64,000 bases of DNA from Sphaerolaimus hirsutus (Eukaryota; Nematoda; Chromadorea; Monhysterida; Sphaerolaimidae): NCBI GenBank assembly GCA_964036195.1, contig OZ038453.1:23770352-23834351 (forward strand). Reading direction: 5' to 3'. Shown in pieces: positions 20,241 through 31,940 of the stretch. The position numbers were made by a program, and so were the translations under genes. The notes under the pieces are model-generated. The model ran no database searches and was not told where the DNA came from. It saw nothing but the letters and a program-made list of their open reading frames with translations. Every line of letters begins with the position of its first letter. Within the stretch, counting starts at the first letter, position 1.

Positions 20241-20639
20241 ATGTGCCCAGAATGACTGCCCTTGTTAATTCTATGCAAATGTAGTGTGAGTAATAACATA
20301 TCTGTTTTTCTGTGTTTTGGAAAAGTTTAGACTTGGCTTATTTGCTCGAAATCCACATGTTGTTCTATACTACATATCTAATCCTAACATCTTTATCCTC
20401 CAATCACTCCAATCATTTTTACCCTCAGAAATGAAATATGGATTTCTCCAATCATTTTAAGTGTTGAATTGATGAAATTGACCAACAAATGCTTGAGTTT
20501 CTGGGCTTCAGACCTTGGATCACTGAGATGGTGATGACTATTTATAGTTTTTGTAGACCCCCAATTTTTCAGGATTATTCAATGAGATAATTTATCATGA
20601 GAATATTTTTCAAACCTCAACATAAAAGCATCAAAATTG

Positions 20640-21107
20640 TGCAAATTACAACAAGATGGGAAGAAAAAGAAGTGTAGTGGACACCAAGCTGTCACTTTCT
20701 ATGCCTGAACAGTCAACTTTTCTGCACTGTAATGTAGGCTTCAAATGGTATCCTGAACCTGTATCCCAGAAAATTTCTGTATTTGGCAGTCCCAACCCTG
20801 AAGCTCCAATCACAATCCCAATCCAAAATCTCAAAAAATGAATCCTGATCTAGTCCTAAAAACTTTAAAATCCCATGACCCTGACACTGATCCCAGAAAA
20901 GCTAGTGAAAATCATAAAAAAGTTGAAAAAATAACTTTTTGCAATAAGAAATGTGAATGGAAACCTCCAATGTCTAAAATATGCCACATTTATGGCATCC
21001 ATGTGTCATTTAAGACCACTTTTGTGGCAAATAAAAGAAAACACTTTTATATCAGAACGAAATCCCGATCGTGAAACTCTAATCCCCAGTCAATCCTGTT
21101 TGAACCC
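20640..21107. repeat. Degraded TAGGGTTCAAACG-family element
   Basis: The right end CCTGTTTGAACCCTAC is preserved. Upstream sequence such as AATCCCAATCCAAAATCTC and CTGACACTGATCCCAG is a decayed version of the ATCCCGATCCCG array seen at 54653-55272. The left end is not clear. Open frames here are leftovers of the stop-poor repeat. Confidence 0.45.
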
Positions 21108-21357
21108 TACTCTAGTCTAAGTGTAGTACAAAACTGTCTAACCCAAAGTCGCTGCACACAATAGTTTGCAGATGAAATTTTAAAATAGTTAACTTGATAA
21201 ATCAGTATGGAACAGATAGTAGTATACTGGAATGAGTTACTGGATATACTGGGACACCTGTTTCCAGTAATCTAACATGCCATTCAAAGTTGACCTATGA
21301 GTTTAAGTTTTAGTTTGCTGGCAGTGAACCAGTGTACAATACACACTTCACAAACAT

Positions 21358-24300
21358 TCACAAACTGGCATCATGAGTATTTTCAAAATTTTGAATATTC
21401 TTTTTGCTGTCCTGCTCATTATTGTTTCCATTATCAAACTGCAGCTTCTTTTGTCCACTCTTTGCTGTCAAGTTTTGTTTTTTTCCACCAGCGCTTGTGA
21501 AGTGCTCATTTTCTCGATTTTCGAAGTGAGCTTTACCAGCTTCCTCATTTTGCAAGCCACATAAACGGAGGCAAAATTCAATTATTTGGAAAATTGCCAT
21601 GAAAGACAAGCCTACATACAGGCCCAGTGTGCCACCAAGGCTGGACAAAAGTTTCTGAAATGTCTGTGCTTTGTTTTCTACTGTCAGCATATAATCTGTA
21701 TTCTGAATTGTGAAATGAGTTGTTCACAGTGTTATTTTGTACAATTTAACTCAACGTACTGCCAGATAAATGACCACTTTTGCCAGTGACAATTTCACAT
21801 TTTCCTTGTATGTAACATTGGCCAATTCTGGAATTTTCTGCCTCCATGGACCCTGAAAAACTATTTTTATTGTTCAAATTATGTATAAAGATGACAAATA
21901 TAATATCTCAATGGTGATCATGTGTCCAGTTATGTGAAATACTAGCAGGATTCTCTATACAGCTTCAGTCCAGTTTTGTGCTATTTACATATTACAGATA
22001 GACACCTTTCAAGACAGGTTTGGCACCATTTTTTCTTTGGTGCCACACTTTCTCTTCTGCTATGGAAGATATGGAAGCTATGGAGCTGCTTTAACCTATT
22101 TTGGCCATTTACTGGTTTTTGTGATTTTTCCTCCTTCCTTGTTAGTATATCTTGAAAAAGAATATATGTATATTAGACCCAGAAAACAACCCTCCAACCC
22201 AACCCCCCCCCCCCAAAGTTCATATACCATATTACCTCGGATTATCCCCCCCCCTTTGATAAACCCCCCCTTTGATAAACCCCCCCTCGAAATACCCCCC
22301 TAAACTTGAGTGTAAAGAGAACGTACATGACAAATACCGCAGTTTGTGATCTGTACAATGCATAAATCACGTAAAAAGTGATGATCAAGTAACGTTAGGG
22401 AAGGGCTTATGTGTACATACAGTTATATATGCCAATAAACACATACATCCACATAATTGTTCGATTTTTCTACGTCTGCGTATGGGGAATTTCTGAAAAT
22501 TTCTGGCAAAATAAAAGACCCCCCCCCCCTCGAATAAACCCCCCCTCAAATTTTGCTGGCGAAATAACCCCTGGGAGTATTTTGAGGTAATACAGTATCT
22601 ATCCCCCCTGAAGAGTGATTTTCTATCTGTCCAACCTACTGGGTCAAAATCTACGATTTCACTGACTTGCTTTCCAAGCCACATCTGGCACCTACATGCT
22701 TGGGGACACTCCCAGACCCTGTGAAGCGTAAAAAACCCTGTAAAATGACATGTGTAATGTAAAAAAACCTTGTAAAATGTCATGTGTCAAGTAAAAGACC
22801 CTGTAAGATTTCATTTGTATCCTAATAAGGGTGTCAAATTTCCGTTTTAGGTTTCCGTTTTCTGCAGGCCAATTTTTTCTGTTTTCCGGCTGCTGAATTT
22901 TTTTCTGTTTTCCGGCTGCTGAATTTTTTTCTGTTTTCTGGCCACTTTTTTCCATTTTTGTTTTTCCAGCTCATTTTCCGTTTTTTTTTGGCTAAATTTT
23001 CAGCTTTTCCGCCTTTTTTCCGTTTTCTGCCTCAATTTCCAGTTTTACCGCCTTTTTTCCATTTTCCGCCTCAATTTTCCATTTTTCTGCCTCATTTTAC
23101 TTTTTTCTGGCTCAACTTTCTGTTTTCTGTTCCAGCCAAACTAGTAAACATTCATGCAGATTGTCAATTATGTAACAAAAAATTTCTGTTTCCAGCAAAA
23201 TTTCTGCAAATTTTTTCCACTTCCAGCTAAATTTTTGCAAATTTTACCGTTTTTTTTAGCAAAATTTCTTTTGAAATTTTTTTAAATCCATTTTCCACCA
23301 AGTGCAAATGTTTTTTCATTTTCCTTCCGTTTTTCAGCCGCTGAAAATTTTTTCCATTTCCGTTTTCTGTAAAAAAGTTTTTTTGACACCCTAATCCTAA
23401 TCTTATTTTATCATATCCAAATTTTATGTCTTTGTATCCAAATCTTACATTTTGACATAGCATTTGTATTGAAAAAGCTAATATTTGGATACAATAGAAA
23501 AAGATTTGAATACACATGACACTTTACATGGTCTTTTGCATGACATTTGATACTAAACAGGGTCTTTTACATGACATTTTACAGGGTCTGGGAGTGGTCT
23601 GGCCACTCAAGTTCTTAATTAATGGACACTTTTCTTATACAACAATTATGAATTCCCTCAAGATGCACTCCGCTGCATACTTCACATATTTTTCCTCTTC
23701 GTTTGGATACACCTGTAGTCAGCATCACCATTTACACAAAGTGACTGTTTACACAAACCAAATAAGTTCTCAAGCGCAGCATAAGGCCATGCAATAATCA
23801 ATGCATTTTCTCAAGTGTCTGAATTGTCAAAAATCAATTCATTAAGATTGAAAAAACTGACAATGTGTTTTTCAAAGTATTCCTTCTTAGGCCATCGGCT
23901 GCTTGAAATCTTGCTGTTAAATAGTGTCTCAAAACATGCTGGTGGGCACTGTGTTATCTGGTTACAAATTTTTCCTGCCTGAACATCAGCTTCTATCTAC
24001 AAGCGAATTTGCCATGATGCCAAAATTCAGCAGACTTTAAAACATGTGAATGAGTGGAACATACCCCTTTAATGCAAGTCTTATCATTGATTACATCACA
24101 AGCTGCAAAGTTTGATTGGTTCTCACTAAAATGAGTGACCATATCAGAACCAAAATGAGTGACCATATCATCATGTGTTACTGCATCAACTGGCACACAT
24201 GAGCACCTGTTGATGATCTCAATTGTATAACAACTGTATATACATGCATGGTGTGTATAGTTAGACTGCTTTTTAGATGACACTTTGCTGAAAATTGGAA

Positions 24301-27300
24301 ATTTAGTTATTTTTTGTTATGTTAAAGATAGAACTGAAAGGGTGCTGCACCAATGTGCCAGTGGCACTTGACACCCTTGGCTTCTAGCCAGGGGTCTCAA
24401 ATGGGGGGGGGGGGTTGGTGGGGGGCGTTACCCCCCCCCCCAGACCGCCCAGCTATCTATCTATCCTGGAGGCCGCTCAGCTATCTATCTATCCGAGAGG
24501 CAAAATTTTAGGCTACTACCCCCTAAACCCCCCCCCCCAAATCACTCAGCTATCTACCTATCTGGAGCGATTTTTGAGAAAATATACCCCAATGTTTGCT
24601 CAAAATCGCTATTTTTCATACCTTTTTATAGATTTTCACCTCCAAAATACTAGTTGATGTTCCTATTTACCTATTTTAACCTATTTTTGGTACTATATGC
24701 TCTTATATATGTATTTTGAGCTATTTTACACCTACTTTTAGCGATTTTTCTCCCTTTCTTCCTTCTACACCCTGAAATAGCCTATATATTGAACCACCAC
24801 AACCGCCCCAATACCCCCCCTCCCCGCCCACCCCCAAATTTTTTTCAAACTATCTATCTATCCCGAAGGCTGCTCAGCTATCTATCCAAATACTCAGAGG
24901 GTCAAAATTCATTTAAATACCCCTGCTCCTAACTGCTATCCAAGTTTCTATTTGCATTTTATAAGGATGCAAGTGAAAGGTGCAGCATGTAATTAAGTGA
25001 CCACAAATGGTCATTAATGGCAGCCCACATGCTAGTTGACATGTGTTGACTTAATTGCATTCTGTGGCCATTATCTGTGATGCTGATGGAAATACTGCAT
25101 CTTTCAGTCTCATTTGTATAAAGTGAAAACAATAACTTGGATGTGTGCCAAGTTCACACATATTCTTGTGAATGAATTTGTTGGGGTGTGGCATTAAGAT
25201 ACTGTACAATTCAATTTTCTATAATGATATGTCTATCAAATGCATTTCTGACTGAAAAAATGTACCATGAACTGAATGGAATCTGTCTATTCAAATTCAA
25301 ATTTAAACACATACATCATTCATATATCAGCACTGACTCATTTCATGTCTGCTGAGTTTAAATCACTGATTGATACACACTCACCTTTTGAAAATGCTGT
25401 TTTCATTAAATTCATCCATTTTATCTGCATTACCACAGTCAGACCTGCCCCAAGGTTTTTGCAGTCTCTGTGTCACAGTTTTGGTCACTGCAAAAACTGT
25501 CGCAAAGCCTGGACTGATTGTGATGCCATTGTCACCCATCATCACAGCATAATTTGGGTGGTGTATGGCAATCTGATTAGGGATTTCATGAGTGTCCATG
25601 GAATATTCATAAGTATGAGGTGTGCAGTATCACTCCAGCTTCTATTCTGCTGCTTTAAAGAGCTTTTCACTTCCTTTGTAGAAATCACATTCAATTTCAT
25701 GAAAGCTGAAGCAGTCTCCATAAAATGTCATTCAATTTACCTTTTTTGAGCATTTTTATGGCTACAGGAAAGATTACAAAGTAATTCATAGTACATAGTC
25801 TCGGTTCATATTATGATTTAGCTGTATATACCATCCTTGTGTGGTTTGTAAAAAAATTGAAATACTTTTTTACGATAGTCATTAAAACATTTTATTCATT
25901 ACTCATTCACGCACTTTGAACCCTATTTCATCAGTCAAATCATCCATATATTCTTCATATTCTGTGAACAGAACCAACTGCAGGCCAAATTGTTTACCTG
26001 CCATAATTGAATTGTTTCTGTTTACTACAAAAGTGTAGCAATTTCCATTTGTTGCACCTATCTGTGGTTTTAGATAATGGAAAGTCATTAGAAGTAATTT
26101 TTGTGAAAAATTTCCTGGAACTAACAAAATATGTGAAATTGTGTACACCACAGTTCTGTGATTCAAATGTGCAATCAATCAACATTTTTTGAACATCATG
26201 GCCATAGTTTTTGAAATTTATCTGTAAAACATATTTACCTGTAAAAAGTATAGTCACGCTAAGGTCTTAACAAGATATATGGAGGATGGAAAAATGTTTT
26301 TTTTCAATGTCCCAATTTTTTATACATAAAACAGATTTTAGAGCTCCCAAATGAGTCAACATCATATTAAAAACGTTTGATGTATGTCATCCACAGCAAA
26401 CAATGGGTGTGTGGATGTGCGGTGAAGTGTCGGGAAGTGCTTCCTGACGCTTCACCAAGCATGCTGGCGCTTCCACACACATCACGAAAATCTACATGAA
26501 GGCACTTCACGCTCCCACACACATGTATACATATGGGATGCATGTGGAAGCGCCAGCGCCGTGAAGTGTTTTCCACATTTTGGATGCGCATGAAGCGCAT
26601 GGTGAAGATAGGTGAAGCCTGTGGAAGGCACTTCACCGAGATTTTCGTGATGTTGGTGGAAGCGTGTGGAAGCGCGCCGCTTCACGCGCATCCAGGCCGA
26701 TTCCACACGCTTCACAGATCCATTTTTTGCTGTGATCAAAAGCTGAAAAGCTTTTATCTGAAAATAAATTGCACATGCTACCATATTACCTCCAATATTG
26801 AAACTTGATCTTCAATATCGATATGATATGGAACTTTGATATCTATAATTGATATAAAAATGGTCAACATTCAATATTGCAATTTGCTTTTGGTATGGCA
26901 AGGCTAATTTCATACATCATTTTTATGTGGTTGCACACATGGTTTATCATCTCTACTGAAATGTGAATGATGCAAGTGATTTGAAAAAGGTTTACATCAG
27001 TCAAAACTAGAAAATGGACAAAAAACATTATATGAACTGTAATATCTAACAACAATGGGTAGATATTACAGTTCATACTTATAAATGAATTGGTTAATGC
27101 ATGTTGCAAAAAATAGCATATCAACATTTTCTGGCTTCAAATTTAGCACTCCAGCAAAAATGACATTATAAATACCATATTTCCTCTCAATACCGTCAGG
27201 GGGTTTATTTTTTCAGATTGGAAATTTTGAGGGGGGGGGGGTATTTCAAGGGGGGTGATTATTTCATCAGAAATTTTCAGGAAAGTCATACTAGAGAGTA

Positions 27301-29996
27301 TGTTTTTACATACCCCAAATCGGTAATAAACGTGACCAAATAGGGTATATACCGTATTTCCTTGGAATACCCCCTGGGGGTGATTGTTTCATAGTGGTCT
27401 CAAGAGGGGCGGGGGTAGAATGAGGGGGGGGGTTTCGAGGGGGGTTATTATTTCACAAGAAAATTTTTTAAATCCCAGTATGAAATTGTCGTCTGAAACG
27501 TATGCAGACGTTGAAAAATACAACAAAAACCGCCATTTATAAGGTTATGTAGACTAATATTAGTATGTAGACGGTATAAACACTGTTCTAACGTGACACC
27601 AACATTGTTTTAATGTGTGTTCTTCATTACACAGAACACAAACTACAGTTATTGTCATGTACATTCCCTTTACACTCAATTTGGGGGGTATTTCAAGGGG
27701 TCCCGTTTTCAAGGGGTCATTGTTTCATAGTGGTCCCGAGAGGGGGGGGGGGTAGAACAAGGGGGGGGGGAGTATTTCGAGGAAATACGGTAGGAACATA
27801 ACAGGGATGTAAATGTACATCGCTACACAAACTAGCGTATACATATAACTGCGATGCAAAATGATCGCAATAAATACATCATGTTCCTTGCACACATGAT
27901 GTACCTTATTCCAGAGGGGAGGGTATTTCGAGGGGGGGGGTAATTCAATGGGGGTATTTTGAGGAAATATGGTATTGTACTTTTACTCATCAAATAAAAT
28001 ACTATAAGTAAATCAGATCAATCACAAATATCTCAAAATGAAAATAAATAACTTTAATTAGGGATACAATACAGGTTCAATATATCGAAAAGGGTCGATA
28101 TCAATATTCAATATTTTTCAAAATTTTCTATATCAATATTAGATATTAGATACTTTTTCAAAATTTTTGATATCGATATTTGATATTAAAAAATGGTTGA
28201 TATTCGATATTCAATACGATATATGGTTTGAACTCTATTAGAGGGTACCTTATATTGGAGGTATAATGGTAATTAACATTGAAGGTTGTTTTCATGGGTT
28301 TTGTTGCATTTATAGTGACAAACTTTACATTTCTACATGCTTCCATGTAGTAATAAATCTGTGATATGTTAGTGTAGTATACAAATATCCAGTCAATGGA
28401 ATCAGCTTCCATGTGCCAATGACAATGAGCTTCTGAGGTATGATTCATTACTCTCAATTATCAACCCTCAATATGCCAGTATGTGATAATAAGCTGTAAT
28501 CAACCCCTTATATACTAGTGATAATAATGTGATAATAAGCTGTGATATATATTGATGAAGTATATCATATCCGGCCCATGTGCTCCTACACACTTGTACA
28601 GTGTGAGACATCACTCTCAATGTAGTGTATTTCCTCGAATTACCCCTGGGGGTTTATTTTTTCAGAGAAATTTTGAGGGGGGGTTAAATGAGGGGGGCAT
28701 TCCGAGGGGTTATTATTTCGCGAGAAATTTTTTGAAATCCCAGTACTAAATTGTTGTCTGTAACATGAGCAGACGTAGAAGAATGCAACAAAAACTGTAA
28801 CTCTAACAATCACTATCTAGACATATATTCATGTAGATGGTAACCCTCTTCTAACATAACACAGTCATTGTTTTGAACGTCTGTATTTACCGTGTGCCCG
28901 GATCACAAATCGCAGCTATTGTCATTTACGTTCCCTATACACTGAATTTAGGGGGGGGGGGTATTTTGAGGGGGTTTATAAATTCATAGTGCCCATTTTG
29001 AGGGGGGTATTTTGAGGAAATATGGTATAATACCGTCGGTATTAGCCTTCCCTTATTAACCTTATTTGAGCACTATTCCATGTTGAACTTCACTTGAAGT
29101 CACAAACATTTGATGGAAGGCATGTGATCAAAAAATGGATTTTTTTTGGCAGAAATCATGTTTGGACGGAGCTTTAAAAAAGTTGTATTTTTAAAGTTAT
29201 TTTTATTTTAAATGGGGTCATTGCTAGGGGCAGTACCTTTTGAAAAGCCTGAGTACTGTGAATACATCATACAAAGACTGACCTTGTGATCAAAAAGAAA
29301 TTTATAAAATCTCTCTTTGAATAAAGCATCAGTGCTGAAGTTTTGATCATTTTTTTCATTGTCCAGTTCTGACGTCGTATCCTGATGAGTATGCAAAATA
29401 AATTTGATGACTGTTATTTTTGAATATCTTTAAAGTTACCTTCCAAAGTTGCCAAATTGCTTCATTTTGTCGCAATTTATTTACTTTCAGGATATTCAAG
29501 TTGCAAATTGAAACTGCTGGAAATTCGTTCCTTTCATCTGTGACAACTTCCACTGTTGTTAATACTTTATATTCAAAATATGAACAGATCTGAGAGTATG
29601 TTGGCAATTTTTATGATGAAATGTGTTACCATATTTATTCCAATAGAAATGTACCTTACATTTTTGTCACATTTAAACACACTTTTTACGGTAGGTCTCT
29701 TCAATCAGGGTGAAATATGGTAGCATACTGAATAATTTCCATGAACTAACTTCTTGAATGCACTGCAAAATGCAAAGAAGCCACATTAGTACACTGATGA
29801 GAATCCAACAATACCTCCATTTTGGCCATTTCCATGTTCTTTTTATATCTAAGAATCCATTGGCATCTGTGTAATCACAGAAATCAATCACCTTCTCATA
29901 AAGTGTGGAATATTGCATTTCTATAAAATTTAGAGTATTTTTCATACTCACCCAAACCAACATTTTAATCAACTGAAAAGTCCATGCATTTGACAT
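21358..29996 (-). CDS. DEG/ENaC sodium channel subunit, gene A, 10 exons
   Basis: Exons in coding order: 29751-29996, 29440-29589, 29283-29381, 26126-26221, 25915-26061, 25385-25572, 24065-24287, 23862-23996, 21760-21852, 21358-21702. Phases agree and give 573 residues. Seen: TM1 at about 62-80; FPAVSICNLN just after it; cysteine-rich ectodomain with NYGHDVQKML, GNCYTF, ITISPGFATVFAVTK, CIYSCYTIEIINRCSCVP and ITQCPPAC; pre-TM2 NVKLSLAKVVIYL; TM2 at about 478-504 with LGGTLGLYVGLSF, including the G-x-S filter (490-492). The family forms trimeric, usually amiloride-sensitive Na+ channels in the plasma membrane, gated by peptides, acid or force; which applies here is unknown. The usual N-terminal HG gating pair reads NG. 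An 8-codon tandem duplication lies in exon 7. The exon 8 donor is GTCAGT. The start could instead be at 29963 or 29945. Confidence 0.92.
22229..22595. repeat. C-rich CCGTATTT-family MITE in gene A intron 9
   Basis: Left end ACCATATTACCTCGGATTATCCCCC, with several CCCCCC tracts, and right end TATTTTGAGGTAATACAGTA. It lies in the long intron between exons 8 and 9 of DEG/ENaC gene A. Confidence 0.65.
22700..23600. mobile_element. Introner-family MITE copy split by a nested element
   Basis: Left end GGGGACACTCCCAGACCCTG and right end CAGGGTCTGGGAGTGGT belong to the family that forms introns in white and gene B. The body is repeated ATGTCATGTGTAAT-like sequence, and the element at 22827-23393 is inserted in it. 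It lies well inside intron 8 of gene A, so it is not the source of that intron. Confidence 0.7.
22827..23393. mobile_element. hAT-like AGGGTGTCAA element with TTTCCG arrays
   Basis: Starts AAGGGTGTCAAATTTCCG and ends TTTGACACCCTA, flanked by the 8-bp duplication ATCCTAAT (22819-22826 and 23394-23401). The interior is an array of TTTTCCGTTTTCTGCC-like units, almost all pyrimidine on this strand. A sister element at 44253-44803 has the same ends with the complementary GGAAAACGGAAA array. Confidence 0.8.
24390..24920. repeat. CTATCTATCTATCC element
   Basis: C-rich tracts alternate with CAGCTATCTATCTATCC-type motifs at both ends and an AT-rich middle lies between. Similar sequence occurs at 55553-55966 and about 61955-62300. 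It is in intron 6 of gene A. Confidence 0.55.
26385..26745. repeat. Inverted-repeat element of GTGAAGCG / CGCTTCAC motifs
   Basis: Left side CACAGCAAACAATGGGTGTG and right side CCATTTTTTGCTGTGATC are partly inverted. In between, motifs GTGGAAGCG, GTGAAGTG and CTTCACGC occur repeatedly on both strands. It sits between exons 3 and 4 of gene A. Frames here are repeat by-products. Confidence 0.6.
26780..28239. mobile_element. Degraded TAGGGTTCAAACG-family element with nested C/G-rich MITEs
   Basis: The right end GATATATGGTTTGAACTCTA and the ATTCGATATTCAATA arrays at both ends match the element at 12908-13669 in reverse. Shared middle sequence includes TTCAAATTTAGCACTCCA. Between about 27175 and 27975 it is interrupted by CCGTATTTCC G-tract MITE material. 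It lies in the 3-kb intron between exons 3 and 4 of gene A. Confidence 0.6.
28624..29028. repeat. G-tract CCGTATTT-family MITE in gene A intron 3
   Basis: GTATTTCCTCGAATTACCCC at the left and TTTTGAGGAAATATGGTA at the right flank G tracts and an AT-rich core. Same family as 149-672. Confidence 0.6.
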
Positions 29997-29999
29997 TCA

Positions 30000-30977
30000 A
30001 TTATATTGAACATTACACAATGGATCCAAATCTGGGGCTTATTCCAAAAAGTGACGATAATTTTCCTACTTGATGTTTTGAAGCAGGTCTAAAAGTGAAA
30101 GTTGTGACTTTCACTACTCATTCCAACTTTGATCATTTCTGCTGCCATTTTCAAGCTGTTTAGATTTGTTTGAATGGTTTTTGCTTTTTTATGCACCCAT
30201 TAATTTTTCTGAATTACATTTTCTGTACTCATATACTTTCAAAAGTACAAAGTACAGTAGAGTAAAGTAAATACAAGTATTTTCCACAGAAAGCATAAAT
30301 GTACTCTAGTACCCAGTGCTTTAGTATACATATTGTTTGAGTAAAGTAAATACATTTTAACAGCATGAACTAAATTTGCGCATGTTGCAGCAAATTTGAA
30401 GGTGAAAACGGGCAAAAATGTATGAAAATGAGTGATTTTTAGTAAAAATTGGGGAAAGATGTCTCAAAATACTCACAGTTACATTTTCTGGGGAAGTATT
30501 TTACATACATGTACATGAGTAAAAGCAAAAAAATTTACTTTAAATTTTCTGCACTCAAATGGTGTGTAAAAATAAATGCTTGACATTTATATATACTTAA
30601 ATTTCATTACTTTTAACAACTGATGTATGTACAGATTTTTCATTGTAAGTTGACTGAGTGAAATGAGACCCTGGCAGTTCACCTTCATTGCCATGTCAAT
30701 CCCCTTTACTTGTCTGAAACCAAATATGTATTTACCTTTATGTTATCGAATTCCCAAAAACTGTTATATGAAACATAAGTCAATGCAAACTAACTGTATG
30801 TTTGACGCTGTTAGGCTTGATTATTTTCTGGCTATTGAGAGATAGTACGGTCGATGCAAAGGGTATTTTGTTATGTATTTACACAAAGAATGTGACATTT
30901 GACTTTGAGTGGATGAGGTTGTATTTACACTTTTCCAGGGATTGAACATTTTCATTTCTCAAACAGTGACATAAATT
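30000..30977. other. Intergenic spacer between DEG/ENaC genes A and B (upstream of A)
   Basis: The part at about 30205-30620 is a decayed GTAAACGTAAA-family foldback ending TTTTAACAAC. The rest is AT-rich with no gene seen. The promoter of gene A (minus strand, start at 29996) should lie here, but no core element is clear. Confidence 0.45.
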
Positions 30978-31327
30978 TGATGGGGGGGTGTATTTCGAGG
31001 GGGGGTTATTATTTCGCAAGAAATTTTTTGAAATCCTAGTACAAAATCGTTGTTTGTGATGGGTGCTGGGGTAGAAAAATGCATCAATAACTGACATGTA
31101 TAGACTCCTGTAGACTACTATTAGTATGTAGATGGTATGAACACTGTTCTAACGTGATTCCGACATTGGTTTAACGTGTGTTCTGCACTCCGCAGAACAC
31201 AAACTGCAGTATTTGTCATGTACGTTCTCTTTACACTCAATCTGGGGGGGGGGTATTTCGAGGGGGGGGGGGGTGATTGTTTCATAGTGGTCTCGAGAGG
31301 GGGGGGTATTTCGAGGAAATATGGTAT
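30978..31327. repeat. G-tract CCGTATTT-family MITE
   Basis: Repeated GGGGGGTATTTCGAGGGGG motifs and the end TTCGAGGAAATATGGTA identify the family. The same AT-rich core (GTTCTAACGTGA) occurs in the 27175-27975 copy. Confidence 0.6.
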
Positions 31328-31792
31328 TTACAATACAAGAATCCAAATATTATAAGGCACAGATGACCTGAATGCAAGTAAATGCTCCCCTTCAATAACT
31401 CCCATCTGTTGTCCAAGGGATGAAGTGGGAGGATAAGGAGAGGAATTCTGCATCATGTCTGATATACAGGGTATGGATATGGATATGGATCTGATACAGG
31501 AAATTCCAGAGAAGAAGTGATTCCCCTGTGAAAACTAATCCAGTAAAAAAGTCTGGCAGAAACTGCCCCTGGGCACTTATTCAAGAATCTACAGTAACCC
31601 GAGATCAGGCAATAAATCTATTTCTGTCACTAAACAATCACCAAGGTCGATCACACAACAGCAGGTGGTGTAATCCTGCCATTGCTGATTTCATATGTCA
31701 TACTGTGGTTTGGCAGTGAAGCAAGACCTTCACTGTTGTTGCTCTCAACCAGGATTTCTGAACCGCACCTGGAGTTTGAGAAAGTTAATTGA

Positions 31793-31798
31793 TTTATT
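31793..31798 (-). terminator. Possible poly(A) signal of DEG/ENaC gene B
   Basis: AATAAA on the minus strand, 143 bases beyond the TAG that ends the proposed last exon of gene B. Confidence 0.35.
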
Positions 31799-31940
31799 GG
31801 GAGGTTTATATTTAATGGCAAATGAAATTTTTTTGTTTTCACCTATTCATGTTTTTCCAGGATTTTCTAAAGAGTTTGAATTGTATTTTGAGAGATAACT
31901 TCCATGAATTAAATTTTCCATTAAGTAATAATTTTTAATG

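Noticed and set aside
20656..21074. Two plus-strand frames with Pro/Ser/Lys
   Set aside because: They fall in a decayed ATCCCGATCCCG array ending in GTTTGAACCCTAC.
25276..25749. 157-codon plus-strand open frame
   Set aside because: It lies antisense to the well-supported sixth exon of DEG/ENaC gene A and has no features of its own.
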